Positions 10,501-18,484 of a DNA stretch of 64,000 bases are shown in pieces. Source of the DNA: an uncultured Granulosicoccaceae bacterium (lineage in GTDB: Bacteria > Pseudomonadota > Gammaproteobacteria > Granulosicoccales > Granulosicoccaceae); assembly GCA_938020525.1 (NCBI GenBank), contig CALIHW010000048.1, positions 1 through 64,000 on the forward strand. The letters run 5' to 3'. Below the pieces are notes generated by a model. That model did not search any database. It saw only the letters and a program-made list of their open reading frames with translations, and was not told the origin of the DNA. The position numbers were made by a program, and so were the translations under genes. The stretch's first letter is position 1; the number at the start of each line of letters is the position of its first letter.

Positions 10501-10528
10501 GAGTTCCCGTGTTTCGGGCGCTCATTGA
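7517..10528 (+). CDS. M16 family zinc metallopeptidase, lipoprotein
   Basis: A 1003-residue two-lobed insulinase/pitrilysin-type peptidase. The inverted zinc motif HLVEH (residues 86-90), preceded by RGYA and followed by MAYRGT, marks the active N-terminal half; the downstream conserved acidic segment KRIVSAELRERYAARGY supplies the third zinc ligand. The C-terminal half has the fold but no HxxEH, as usual. I start at the ATG at 7517, which overlaps the upstream stop, rather than at the track's 7487; this gives a signal peptide ending TAGSC, so it is probably a periplasmic lipoprotein. Likely role: peptide degradation in the envelope. Confidence 0.88.
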   Translation: MNRLLRLLGITLLVLTAGSCTSSVEVDNHRRPVVIDPGVLSGQFANGFSYYLRSANSAFDNDRLELRLVVKAGSIHENLDQRGYAHLVEHMAYRGTKSYSLGKIEALVSDNGLRWGIDVNALTHYGATVYRFSLHRSDEHLLPDVLSLMAEWLDSISFEPLALEKEKRIVSAELRERYAARGYVVDPVTVSAYADSRYENRQPAGDPAKIDAVTADGLRSFWSRTYRPDNAVLIVTGANKPWQFEPMIASAFSGLDARLSVDEAGETEQANNEYSFIDGRSSFDGIKFYQDGTLVELTSSSDPTLALPGLSVNLITRPNSPPLDIAESVVAIQDRFRSQLLFSAFSYLVRDRIANTQACSAIELNASLLESGQAVEKIELSLTEDALLDCLSVAFDAVKKVRKSRVTEEEFFEFQSLFRQITQLSVDQYRSRTASELASGLVDMVANGEVLVSAWDMQKILNEVTSALDLDALNAMISGITESHRLVISAVSNTDQAPSIEAMVASVGEPKQNLPKRVRSTVTHGVLNPVQTELPERDNNYSQELERSIASLLPDELVLRSMPGLSSVVKVRSQGRYHEWQLENGATVILLQDAASDHVSLSAISSGGYARFSGASELAAKSLPEYLAVNGISGFTGRSLRKIMTDHQIYVEPVVEAFHHGIDASGKAQELSAMISMTRGYFAEPLVVEPHSSVFLEHLNVSKARSGWPAPVWQGIADRTLDDKVESDKSMIDRTEKSSISNDLFLNAHNALYGSTQDFGFVFVGMLEPEVLERELHRLIINREVENKKQETSRQDSVVNTVLINHDEKHTDITVVLSCDVVPEFSDLDFNELSEASSTDNLSLWHWEILSEVIAEELRYALREEGGYVYEIDSSVPTSTTYLQKFEFSVQPSDANEVLSIVSDELAQLSFHGVPESKVHGAVARDRRHRMLDASDYKSVSLKAAQRWLAGGEATFEEDIAADLGYLNTLAQCLVEPLRQVWLNPDRDFFIDTDASSRVSGAH

Positions 10529-10532
10529 CAGT

Positions 10533-11909
10533 TTACGAGTTGTATTTCTGAGTTACTTTTGATTGGGCAATGTTGCCGTTCTCGATATATTCTACGTGAT
10601 TCTTATCGATAGAATTGAGGTCGTACAAGTAGTTGATCATCATTCCATAGGATTGTGACAAACCATGCGCACTTGTATCGCCAAGCCAGTTAATACGCTC
10701 AAAAATTGCCCCATTAGATAAATGAAAGTGTGCTACTGAATTTGCGGCACAGCCGTTAGGCTTTTTTTCTGTCACGATATATCTGGCAACAGCACGTTGC
10801 AGTGGTTCACGCGCTACTTCACAAATACTCTCGTCAGAAAGCCACTCGGTACTGTTGAGAAGTTCATCTATGGTTTTGTCACTGGTTTGTGTCAATGCAT
10901 TAGATTCTTCTTCAGTCAGTAAACCATGATCAGGCTCTGCGGCAACCTTTTTGATCCACTTAGAAAAGCCTGGAATAGGAGATAAAGTGGCGAAATTCTC
11001 GAGGCTCGGTATTTCACGCTTTAACTCGTCTACTACTCGCTTAATTAAGAAATTACCGAGACTTACACCAGCCAGGCCTTTCTGTGCGCTGCTTATGGAA
11101 TAGAATATTGCGGTAGAGGGATTGTCTTTTTCAATTTCCTGCTGAGTAACGTCAAGGAGAGTGATCACGTTGTCCGAAATCTCATCAACTAGTGCTACCC
11201 AAACAAATATCAGTGGTTCATCTGGCATGCTGGGATGAAAAAACGCAAAACATCGACGGTTGTCGCCAAGACGATGTTGTAGATCAACCCATGACTCAAC
11301 ACGGTGCACAGCTTCGTATTCGATAAGTTTTTCTAATAGTGCTGCCGAGGAATTCCAGTCCAGCTTTTTAAGTTCAAGAAAGCCGATATCAAACCAACTA
11401 CGAAGCTGGTTTTGTAAGACGTCGTTTATTGGTTTTAAATCGGGATTCTCTTTGCTCAGACGCATGACATCAAAGCGCAAATCTACCAAAAATTTTATAC
11501 CCTGTGGTAGTGCGTTGAACTGTCTGAGTAAAATTCTGTAGGGTGGTGTCAGTCGTTCTCTGAGCTCAAGTTCAACCTCGTTCCTGCGTTCTTCTGACAA
11601 ATCAGTGAATAGGGCTTCTGCGGTGCTTCTGACTTTGTCATGGTCTACGCTGAAATCTGTGATGAGCAGGCTAAGAAATTTTTGTCTGCCCTCGTCATTA
11701 AGACCGAGGTACGCCTTACCCAGCTCAGCTGCTCTGGCACGTGTTGAGACTTCACCTCCCTTACCATCGAGACAAGCTCTGATTTTGACTTTTAGCGATT
11801 CAAATTCGTTTGCATGCAAGTATGAGCTCAGTTCGAGGCGTTTGCCTGTGAACTGGGTTGAAACGCCTTTCCATGCACTAAGGATGTTGCTGAACAGTCG
11901 ATTGCTCAT
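10533..11909 (-). CDS. Malonyl-CoA decarboxylase
   Basis: A cytoplasmic enzyme of 458 residues that converts malonyl-CoA to acetyl-CoA and CO2. The N-terminal helical domain is followed by the GNAT-like catalytic domain with CFAFFHPSMPDEPLIFV, the LSPIPGFSKWI segment carrying the catalytic Ser, and VAHFHLSNGAIFERINW carrying the catalytic His. These match the bacterial and human MCD family closely. It stands alone, without malonyl-CoA synthetase or transporter genes, convergent with the M16 gene only 4 bases away and 65 bases after murB. In this setting it may adjust malonyl-CoA levels rather than support growth on malonate. Confidence 0.92.
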   Translation of the reverse strand: MSNRLFSNILSAWKGVSTQFTGKRLELSSYLHANEFESLKVKIRACLDGKGGEVSTRARAAELGKAYLGLNDEGRQKFLSLLITDFSVDHDKVRSTAEALFTDLSEERRNEVELELRERLTPPYRILLRQFNALPQGIKFLVDLRFDVMRLSKENPDLKPINDVLQNQLRSWFDIGFLELKKLDWNSSAALLEKLIEYEAVHRVESWVDLQHRLGDNRRCFAFFHPSMPDEPLIFVWVALVDEISDNVITLLDVTQQEIEKDNPSTAIFYSISSAQKGLAGVSLGNFLIKRVVDELKREIPSLENFATLSPIPGFSKWIKKVAAEPDHGLLTEEESNALTQTSDKTIDELLNSTEWLSDESICEVAREPLQRAVARYIVTEKKPNGCAANSVAHFHLSNGAIFERINWLGDTSAHGLSQSYGMMINYLYDLNSIDKNHVEYIENGNIAQSKVTQKYNS

Positions 11910-11974
11910 TAAGGGTTATATCGTTTTTTTGTATTCTGGAGAGGAGGGGGAACGGGAGCGTGCCGGGAGTGAAT

Positions 11975-12979
11975 CTAGTAAATCACCGGTTCTCGTTCCA
12001 GCTCAATATTATAACGGTTTTTAATATCAGTTCTAATTTCATTAGCAAGTATTGCAATCTGCTGACCATTACCGGTGCCGTGGTTCACTAATACCAGGGC
12101 CTGCTTATCATGTACTCCAACGCCATCAATTCGATGTCCTTTCCAGCCTGCTTGATCGATCAGCCATGCCGCAGGCAACTTGCAGCTTCCATCAGACTGG
12201 AGATAAACCGGCAGTGACGGATATTCGTCTCGCAATGCGTCAACTTGTAGGCGGGGAACGATCGGGTTTTTGAAAAAACTACCAGCATTGCCGATCACTG
12301 ACGGGTCTGGAAGTTTTGAAGATCGAATCACACAGACCTGTTGGAAGACTTGCTTCGCAGTTGGATCTTTATTGGCTAGCGCATCGTAGGTGACTACCGG
12401 GTCATCGATTGTAGATAGCTCTAAATTGATTCCGAGTACTATGAAATCGGATCCTTTCGGCGTTTTAAACAGGCTGTGTCGATATCCAAATTGACATTCG
12501 GTATTGCTCAAAGTGAGTTGCTCACCAGTTGTGCGATGAATAACCTCTACAGACTCCAGGTTGTCGCACACCTCTTTGCCGTAAGCACCAATGTTTTGAA
12601 TAGGTGCGGCTCCTGCGTTCCCTGGAATGAGAGCAAGATTTTCGAGTCCGTAGTGTCCGTTGAAAACTGTCGACTTTACTAGGGAGTGCCAGTTGATTCC
12701 GGCTCCGACAGCGACTGATACTGTATCGCCACTTGTCTTTGCGGCGAGGTTATCGATAGCAAGGTGCAATACCAGGCCACTGACGTTGCGGGTGAACACC
12801 GTGTTGCTGCCTCCGCCGAGAACAAGCAGTTGCAGGTTTTTACTCTGTTGCCAGGCTAACGCTTCTTTAACTTCGTCTATCGATGAGGCACTGCAGAAAT
12901 ACTCGGCACGTATATCAAACCCGAAGCTATTTCGATCCCGTAGTGATTCATTTTCACGGATATGCATGGATCTAGGCAA
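11975..12979 (-). CDS. murB: UDP-N-acetylenolpyruvoylglucosamine reductase
   Basis: The FAD/NADPH enzyme that makes UDP-MurNAc for peptidoglycan, 334 residues, type I MurB. The FAD-binding VLGGGSNTVF and LALIPGNAGAAPIQNIGAYG, the catalytic Ser in GNAGSFFKNP and the substrate loop AAWLIDQAGWKG are all present. The ORF start overlaps the end of the MATE gene by 8 bases; the ATG four codons in, at 12967, would leave a short gap. Its location next to a transporter and not a mur cluster is normal for gammaproteobacteria. Confidence 0.96.
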   Translation of the reverse strand: MPRSMHIRENESLRDRNSFGFDIRAEYFCSASSIDEVKEALAWQQSKNLQLLVLGGGSNTVFTRNVSGLVLHLAIDNLAAKTSGDTVSVAVGAGINWHSLVKSTVFNGHYGLENLALIPGNAGAAPIQNIGAYGKEVCDNLESVEVIHRTTGEQLTLSNTECQFGYRHSLFKTPKGSDFIVLGINLELSTIDDPVVTYDALANKDPTAKQVFQQVCVIRSSKLPDPSVIGNAGSFFKNPIVPRLQVDALRDEYPSLPVYLQSDGSCKLPAAWLIDQAGWKGHRIDGVGVHDKQALVLVNHGTGNGQQIAILANEIRTDIKNRYNIELEREPVIY

Positions 12980-14396
12980 CTGCTTCGTCTGTGGCCTGGT
13001 CGGTGCCTTGGTCGATGGCTTTTCTTATGCGTGGGTAGAAGCAGTAGAGTGTGACGGCGCGAGTGACCATAAAAATAGAAAAAGCGAGCCAGAGACCAGT
13101 GTTGCCAAGTTTTGGTATAAGCAAAGCAGTTAGGCCAAAAAATAGTGGGGTAGAAATAATCATTGCGTTACGCATTTCGCGTGAGTGTGTTGTGCCAATA
13201 AATATTCCATCAAGTTGATAGCACCAGACGGACAGCACTGGCAACACATACAGCCATGGTAGCAGTGATTCAGCAGCGTTTAAAACTTCAATCTGGTTAG
13301 TGAAGAGTCGCAAGATCGCTGGCGCGGCGACAAACAATAGTGCTGACATCGCAATTGCTGTGACCAAGGCTTGAATGGTCGAGGCTCGAACCGCTCCATA
13401 GAACTGTTGGCGGCTTCTGTCACTGCAAGATTTACTGATCTGCGTTTTTTTACTTCCCCTGGTTTTGCTTTCCGTGGTTTTACTCCCAAGCGCCTGACCC
13501 ACCATTGTCTCCGCTGCGTGAGCAAATCCGTCAAGCGCATAAGCACAGATGTGAAGCAGTTGCATCAAAATGACGTTCGCCGCAAAAACAGTGCTGTGAA
13601 ATTTAGCGCTGCTGGCATTGAAGTAGAAAAAGCAAGATCCCAGCAGCAATGTTCTGATAAAGATATCGCCGTTTAACTTCAACAGGCGTTTGAGTGGCTC
13701 GGCCTGTCGGAGTGATGTTATGTTAGATGTTGTAAGGGCGACGACAAGTTGTTCACGAATCAGATATAGCAGGAATCCAAACGCTGCGTATTCGCTTATC
13801 AAAGAAGCAGTAGCGACACCGGCTATACCGTAGCCGAGGACTGGTACAAATATTATATCCAGTATCACGTTGATGCTATTCAACACTAATTGAAATGCAA
13901 AAACGGCTCGCATCCTTTGTAGACCAATGAGTACGCCGATTAGTACATAATTAGCCAGAGTGGCGGGTGCGGACCACACGCGAATTGAAAAGTATTCTCT
14001 TGTAAGCTGTTCGATATTCGCATCACTTCCAACGATGCGCAGTGCTAGATCGAGTAGCGGTTTGTTAAAGGCCACGATAACCGCACCAAGACACGCTGCA
14101 ATAATCAACGATCTAATGATCGTAAGATGAATGGTAGTCTTGTCATTAGCACCGAATGCTTGTGCGACGCTACCACTGGTGCCCATTTTTAAAAAGCCAA
14201 AAGTCCAGAATACAAGGCTGAACACTGACGCCCCGAGTGCTACCGCAGCAATTGGTTCGGGTGAATCCATATGGCCGGTGACGGCAGTATCCACTGCACC
14301 GACCAGAGGTACGGTAATGTTAGACAATATAATCGGGACGGCGAGCCACCAGACTCGCTTATGCCAGTGAGTCTCTGACGAGAAGTCTACCGACAT
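12972..14396 (-). CDS. MATE family efflux transporter (DinF-like)
   Basis: An inner-membrane protein of 474 residues with about twelve hydrophobic segments in two homologous halves, as in MATE cation/drug antiporters. The N-terminal WWLAVPIILSNITVPLVGAVDTAVTGH is the typical start of the DinF/NorM branch. An unusual charged, Ser/Thr/Lys-rich loop (residues about 305-330, GSKTTESKTRGSKKTQISK) joins the halves. Substrate cannot be inferred. It overlaps murB by 8 bases and may be expressed with it. Confidence 0.9.
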   Translation of the reverse strand: MSVDFSSETHWHKRVWWLAVPIILSNITVPLVGAVDTAVTGHMDSPEPIAAVALGASVFSLVFWTFGFLKMGTSGSVAQAFGANDKTTIHLTIIRSLIIAACLGAVIVAFNKPLLDLALRIVGSDANIEQLTREYFSIRVWSAPATLANYVLIGVLIGLQRMRAVFAFQLVLNSINVILDIIFVPVLGYGIAGVATASLISEYAAFGFLLYLIREQLVVALTTSNITSLRQAEPLKRLLKLNGDIFIRTLLLGSCFFYFNASSAKFHSTVFAANVILMQLLHICAYALDGFAHAAETMVGQALGSKTTESKTRGSKKTQISKSCSDRSRQQFYGAVRASTIQALVTAIAMSALLFVAAPAILRLFTNQIEVLNAAESLLPWLYVLPVLSVWCYQLDGIFIGTTHSREMRNAMIISTPLFFGLTALLIPKLGNTGLWLAFSIFMVTRAVTLYCFYPRIRKAIDQGTDQATDEAVA

Positions 14397-14566
14397 AAAT
14401 AAAAAAGTTGGTAAGACGGTGTATTCATGATCCTTGATTGCAGCAATACAAAGTACAGCATTGAATTGATGCTTCGTTTTAAAAATCTGACTGATTGTAA
14501 ATCAGGATTTCAATTAGATGAAATTTAGTGAACCCAATTCGATAAACCTAATTGGATAGACCCATT

Positions 14567-14602
14567 CAATAGATAACAAAAAGGCAATAGATAACAAAAA
14601 GG
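14567..14602. repeat. Tandem 18-bp duplication
   Basis: Two perfect copies of CAATAGATAACAAAAAGG in direct orientation. The right copy overlaps the outer edge of the ugd terminator and supplies its T tract on the minus strand; the left copy repeats that tract without the stem. A replication-slippage duplication is the simplest origin. Confidence 0.85.
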
Positions 14603-14633
14603 CCGGTGGCTCAAAGAGCTACCGGCCTTTTTT
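14596..14633 (-). terminator. Rho-independent terminator of ugd
   Basis: A 12-bp GC-rich stem (GGCCGGTGGCTC paired with GAGCTACCGGCC, one G-U pair) with a three-base loop, flanked by A runs on one side and T runs on the other, so it can terminate in both directions. It lies about 70 bases after the ugd stop. Confidence 0.9.
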
Positions 14634-14703
14634 AGTGCTAACAGCAAATAGCTATTATTCCGTGCCAGGAGTATGCGCGGACTTATGCGTCGCGTGCTCC
14701 TGG

Positions 14704-16035
14704 TTAACCACTAACCGGGCGACCGATGCAGTAGTATTTCACACCGTGATCTGCAACGACGGACGGTTCATATAGATTTCTGCCGTCGAATATAACCTGA
14801 TCCTTAAGAGATGCTTTCAGGTCTGACCATGACGGGCTTTTGAATTCGTTCCACTCGGTCATGATAATCAAAGCGTCGGCACCGCTGGCGGCTTCCATTG
14901 CGGTTTCTGTCAGTTTGAGTCCAGTGTGATCCGGATACAGATGTCGAGCCTCATCCATGGCTACCGGATCGTAGGCTTGAACGGTCGCACCCTGAGCCCA
15001 CAGCGCATCCATCAAGACGCGGCTTGGTGCTTCACGCATATCGTCGGTGTTGGGTTTGAATGACAATCCCCAGATCGCAAACGTTTTGCCTTTAAGATCA
15101 TTACCGAAATGCTGGTTAATTTTGTCTGGCAATACGCTCTTTTGTCTTTCGTTAACGGCTTCAACTGATTCGAGTAGTTCGGCTTTATAGCCAACTTCTC
15201 TGGCTGTAGCGATGAGTGCCTTTACATCTTTTGGAAAGCAGGAGCCGCCGTAGCCACAGCCAGGATAAATAAAGCTGTAGCCGATACGCGGATCTGAGCC
15301 GATACCGATGCGAACATTCTCGATATCGGCACCCAGTGAATCTGCAAGGTTAGACAGTTCGTTCATGAAGCTGATCTTGGTTGCAAGCATTGAGTTTGCA
15401 GCGTATTTGGTCAGTTCCGAAGAACGAATATCCATAAAGATCAGTCGATCATGGTTCCTGCAGAAAGGCGCATATAGCTTACGCATTTGCTCGATTGCAT
15501 ACGGATCTTGCGTACCGACAACAATGCGATCCGGCTTGCGGAAATCCTCGATGGCAGCGCCTTCTTTGAGAAATTCCGGATTAGAAATTGTGGCATACGG
15601 TAGGTTGTCACCACGCTTTTCCATAACTTCCTGAATCTTTGCAGCGACACGATCTGATGTACCGACTGGTACAGTCGATTTGGTAACAACCAGCTTACGT
15701 TCCTGCATTCGCTCAGCGATAGTTTCTGCAACGGCGAGGACGTGCTTCAGGTCAGCGGAGCCATCTTCATCCGGCGGAGTGCCGACAGCGATGAATTGCA
15801 TTTCACTGTGCGCAACAGCGGTGTCCATATCTGTGGTGAAATTCAGCCGGCCAATCTCGACATTGCGAATGATGACTTCGTCGAGGCCTGGCTCGTGGAT
15901 TGGAATGATGCCTTTTTTCAGATTGGCAACCTTCGTCTCATCGATATCCACGCAGAGAACATCGTTGCCGACATCGGCAAGTAGTGAGCCGGTAACCAGT
16001 CCGACGTAGCCCGATCCGTAAACCGTAACTTTCAT
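14704..16035 (-). CDS. ugd: UDP-glucose 6-dehydrogenase
   Basis: An NAD-dependent enzyme that oxidises UDP-glucose twice to UDP-glucuronate, a precursor of exopolysaccharide and lipid A sugars. The Rossmann motif [10 protein letters not shown] is at the N-terminus, the catalytic Cys is in [14 protein letters not shown] near residue 258, and the C-terminal domain carries [17 protein letters not shown]. At 443 residues it is full length for the single-enzyme class. It stands alone with its own terminator. It could feed the exopolysaccharide locus at 44-64 kb; that link is inference. Confidence 0.95.
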   Translation of the reverse strand: MKVTVYGSGYVGLVTGSLLADVGNDVLCVDIDETKVANLKKGIIPIHEPGLDEVIIRNVEIGRLNFTTDMDTAVAHSEMQFIAVGTPPDEDGSADLKHVLAVAETIAERMQERKLVVTKSTVPVGTSDRVAAKIQEVMEKRGDNLPYATISNPEFLKEGAAIEDFRKPDRIVVGTQDPYAIEQMRKLYAPFCRNHDRLIFMDIRSSELTKYAANSMLATKISFMNELSNLADSLGADIENVRIGIGSDPRIGYSFIYPGCGYGGSCFPKDVKALIATAREVGYKAELLESVEAVNERQKSVLPDKINQHFGNDLKGKTFAIWGLSFKPNTDDMREAPSRVLMDALWAQGATVQAYDPVAMDEARHLYPDHTGLKLTETAMEAASGADALIIMTEWNEFKSPSWSDLKASLKDQVIFDGRNLYEPSVVADHGVKYYCIGRPVSG

Positions 16036-16280
16036 CTATAAAGTCCGTAAAATTAAAACTGAATGTATTCTGATTCTGTCGGCGAAGAGTCATATGACTC
16101 ATATTTCGGTGCTTGAGCCGCGGAGTCCCAGGAGATAACGATATCGCGGGTTGCGATTTCTTCTTCTCTAGGTTTGCCTTGATGTTGCTAGTGCAAGCAC
16201 TGCGCCGTGCGAAGCCGGCCACTATAAAGCCGGAAGACGGATCTGAACAGATGTAGATCGTTATTAAATTGAAATTTGTG
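16036..16280. promoter_or_regulatory. Upstream region of ugd
   Basis: About 245 bases upstream of ugd and downstream of mnmD, both minus strand. A CCGGC/GCCGG hairpin near 16215-16235 may end the mnmD transcript. No clear promoter elements were picked for ugd. Confidence 0.3.
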
Positions 16281-17030
16281 TCAAATATCTGTCTTTTGCT
16301 GGTATTGATCGACGATTTGGTCGGTGGGGAGGGGAGTCGCGACCAGGACCTCCCGTTTGCCTTTAGGGCCGGGGAGTTTGCGGAAGCTGAATCCCGCAGC
16401 AGTCAGTGCGGTACGAAATTCTCCGTTGACGCAATATGTTGCAAGCCTTGTATCGGGTCTGGAGGCGGCCCGCAGCTTTTTCAGAAAGTCTGCGCTCCAT
16501 AACGACGGATTGTTCTTTTTGCTAAAAGCATCGAGATAGATCGCATCGAATGCGGCGCCAGGCCAGCTGTGACTGCGCGCATCGACTCGGTGTAAATGAA
16601 GGTGGGTCCGGGAGTTCAGTGCCAGGTTGACCGATTGCTTTGGCGGTTGATCCGCCGGTCTATTCTCTGGCGCAATACTGCCGATTGCATCTGCTGTGAA
16701 TTCACAAAGGTCATTTGCTTCAGGAGCGTTGTGCGTTAGTACTTCAAGTGCAATTTCTCTGCTGACTGGCAGCATCTCGCAAGCAGTGTAGTGTAACTCG
16801 CAATTCCATTTAAGGGCGTGCTGAGCGGTATGGACAAAGTTAAAGCCAGTGCCGAAACCTATCTCAAGAACTGATGTTGGTTGCTGTGCCTGCAGTCTGT
16901 GATAGACACCGGAATTGTGTAGATATACCTGATCTGATTCTGTCCGTGCGCCGAACTTCGAGTGATAGGTTTCCTGTTGCTCCGGGTCCAGCAGCGTGTA
17001 GCTGCCGTCGTCTGTTTTAAGCAACTGCAC
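16281..17030 (-). CDS. MnmD-like tRNA 5-methylaminomethyl-2-thiouridine methyltransferase
   Basis: A class I SAM-dependent methyltransferase of 249 residues. The SAM motif VLEIGFGTGFNF and the DAIYLDAFSKKNNPSLW block are characteristic of MnmD, the methyltransferase half of E. coli MnmC, which finishes mnm5s2U at the tRNA wobble position. The FAD oxidase half (MnmC1) is missing, so this is the stand-alone form, which other bacteria also have. Close to the start, GSYTLLDPEQQETYHSKFGA matches the family's opening motif. Two other genes nearby also concern tRNA (cmoB, gatCAB). Confidence 0.85.
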   Translation of the reverse strand: MQLLKTDDGSYTLLDPEQQETYHSKFGARTESDQVYLHNSGVYHRLQAQQPTSVLEIGFGTGFNFVHTAQHALKWNCELHYTACEMLPVSREIALEVLTHNAPEANDLCEFTADAIGSIAPENRPADQPPKQSVNLALNSRTHLHLHRVDARSHSWPGAAFDAIYLDAFSKKNNPSLWSADFLKKLRAASRPDTRLATYCVNGEFRTALTAAGFSFRKLPGPKGKREVLVATPLPTDQIVDQYQQKTDI

Positions 17031-17049
17031 AGTGCGTGGCTAAGAAGTT

Positions 17050-18048
17050 TTACAGGCTTTGCCGATGTGGGCGTTTTATGCTGTTAGCTGCTCTTTTGAA
17101 TTCTTCACAGGAGTCTTCAAATAACGCTGTACTGGCAGGCATTGGTACTCTTGCAAGTGCCACCCATTCAATCAGGCTCTTGCAGTCGAATACCAGTTTT
17201 AATCCAGTGCTGTGCAGCCATGCTGGCATTGAGGGATCGTTATAAGGATGACCCTGGTACTCTGCTAGCTCTTCACCAGTAGATACAAACATTGGCCACA
17301 CTGTGAAGTTGTTCTTGGCATCGCTGCGCATGGTTTCACAGTCGTACTTGGCAGCAATCGCATATCTGTCTATATATTCTTCTACTCCGTCAAAAGTAGA
17401 CAGTGGTAGCAACACTTCTTTAAGTTGATCCGCAATATGATCAATGTTGCGCATTGCCTGCGCAATCTTTATGAAACGCGATTCGTAGAATGTTTCAATT
17501 GGAACCGAGAAAGCGCGGAACGGTTCGCCCCACAGTTCATCAATACCTTCCTGTCCGCTGTAGTGTTTAACTTGTTTGCCCAGTTCCAGTGCTTCTTTAA
17601 AGCACTGACCACACTCTTGCATTAGTTCGTTGTCACTGCTCACTTCAACGCCTTTGCTGGCAAGATCAACAATCGTTCTGAAGATGTCGGTGGCTCGATT
17701 GAAAAGGGCACCTGCGAGCATTGCTGCGTTTACGCGTTTCTTTCTCGGGTCAGTTTCGTTTTCATAGGAGGCGCGGGCCCCCTTCAAGTATTGTCCTGGC
17801 GTGTTTATGCCATGCTCGGTGTGGTGGAAAGTGCGGCGCGTCAAAGATTCAATTAGGTTTTTCTTCGCCTCAAGAGTTTCCGATGGAGGCTGGTAGTAGC
17901 GAATCCAGTAGTCGTCGTAGAAAACGAATTCCTGATCTTTGACTATGCGACGGGTACCGTTTTCGATGCTGGTGCCGTCCAGCGGCTTCCAGTCTGCACC
18001 ACAGCGAAATGAGGTGGCATTGCAGGTAAAGTCCATTTCAGGGCTCAT
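17050..18048 (-). CDS. Unknown 332-residue cytoplasmic protein
   Basis: I do not recognise a family. No signal peptide or membrane segment is seen. It is rich in aromatic and acidic residues, has Cys pairs near the N-terminus (CNATSFRC) and in the middle (ECGQC), and long amphipathic helices between residues 100 and 230. I place the start at the ATG at 18048, where CGGGAG lies 8 bases upstream, instead of 17 codons earlier as in the ORF track. It follows the interrupted small ORF at 18062-18301 by 13 bases and precedes mnmD by 19, so it probably belongs to the same transcript. Function unknown. Confidence 0.65.
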   Translation of the reverse strand: MSPEMDFTCNATSFRCGADWKPLDGTSIENGTRRIVKDQEFVFYDDYWIRYYQPPSETLEAKKNLIESLTRRTFHHTEHGINTPGQYLKGARASYENETDPRKKRVNAAMLAGALFNRATDIFRTIVDLASKGVEVSSDNELMQECGQCFKEALELGKQVKHYSGQEGIDELWGEPFRAFSVPIETFYESRFIKIAQAMRNIDHIADQLKEVLLPLSTFDGVEEYIDRYAIAAKYDCETMRSDAKNNFTVWPMFVSTGEELAEYQGHPYNDPSMPAWLHSTGLKLVFDCKSLIEWVALARVPMPASTALFEDSCEEFKRAANSIKRPHRQSL

Positions 18049-18061
18049 AGTGGGCTCCCGG

Positions 18062-18301
18062 CTAGCGCTCGGGATTCTGGTTGGCTTCTGGATAGACACG
18101 GATAGAATTAAACACGCTCTTGGTGCTGATGCGATCTGGTGTGCTCATTGCCCGGCAATACTCGCAAATTTCATTGGTTGATATCAGGGCTACGGCGAGA
18201 TACAGCTTGTCTTCATCGTTAACCGTAGTATTGATGCAGATGAACCAGAATTGTCAGATTAACGTCACACTATGGTTACGAATATGGTGCAGTTCGCCCA
18301 T
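18062..18301 (-). pseudogene. Small ORF interrupted by an in-frame TGA
   Basis: A frame of 80 codons starting at an ATG with a strong ribosome binding site (TTGGAGG, 5 bases upstream). Fifteen codons later there is a TGA followed by C, after which the same frame stays open for another 63 codons to a TAG. The downstream part reads like a real protein (NDEDKLYLAVALISTN, then EICEYC with two cysteines). The TAG lies 13 bases before the ATG of the next gene and touches its ribosome binding site, the spacing of an operon. It could be a recent nonsense mutation, a readthrough product, or coincidence; no family is recognised. Confidence 0.4.
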
Positions 18302-18484
18302 AGTGGCCTCCAATTGTCACAGCCAACCTATATGGCTGGACGGGCGCGCATTATTGCATAACTCGGTACAGGATGCAGAGTGGTTTGTACGGAAGTCCAG
18401 GGCGTTGTTGCTGAGTTGCAGATTGCGCAATTCGCGCGATGTGCAAACGTAACCGGGTAGCCGTTTTTGCGTCAGGACAGTGCA
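18302..18484. other. Gap between cmoB and the interrupted small ORF
   Basis: No gene is supported. Short inverted repeats are present (CAGCCA pairing with TGGCTG near 18320-18338, and GCGCAATTCGCGC near 18425). The cmoB frame after its TAA stays open for about 60 codons on the minus strand, and an opposing plus-strand frame covers 18120-18452; neither has a ribosome binding site. Confidence 0.3.

Larger units (their letters stand above)
14397..14703. other. Gap between ugd and the MATE gene with tandem repeat
   Basis: About 300 bases that contain no gene. It holds the ugd terminator (listed separately) and, directly beside it, an 18-base unit CAATAGATAACAAAAAGG repeated twice head to tail at 14567-14584 and 14585-14602. 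More diverged copies of a GATAAACC/GGATAGACC-like unit precede it. The promoter of the MATE gene should also lie here, but I could not assign it. Confidence 0.6.

Noticed and set aside
18120-18452. Plus-strand ORF of 110 codons behind cmoB
   Set aside because: It has no ribosome binding site, starts at TTG within the opposing small ORF region, and its composition is not like a known protein. The opposing frame has better translation signals.
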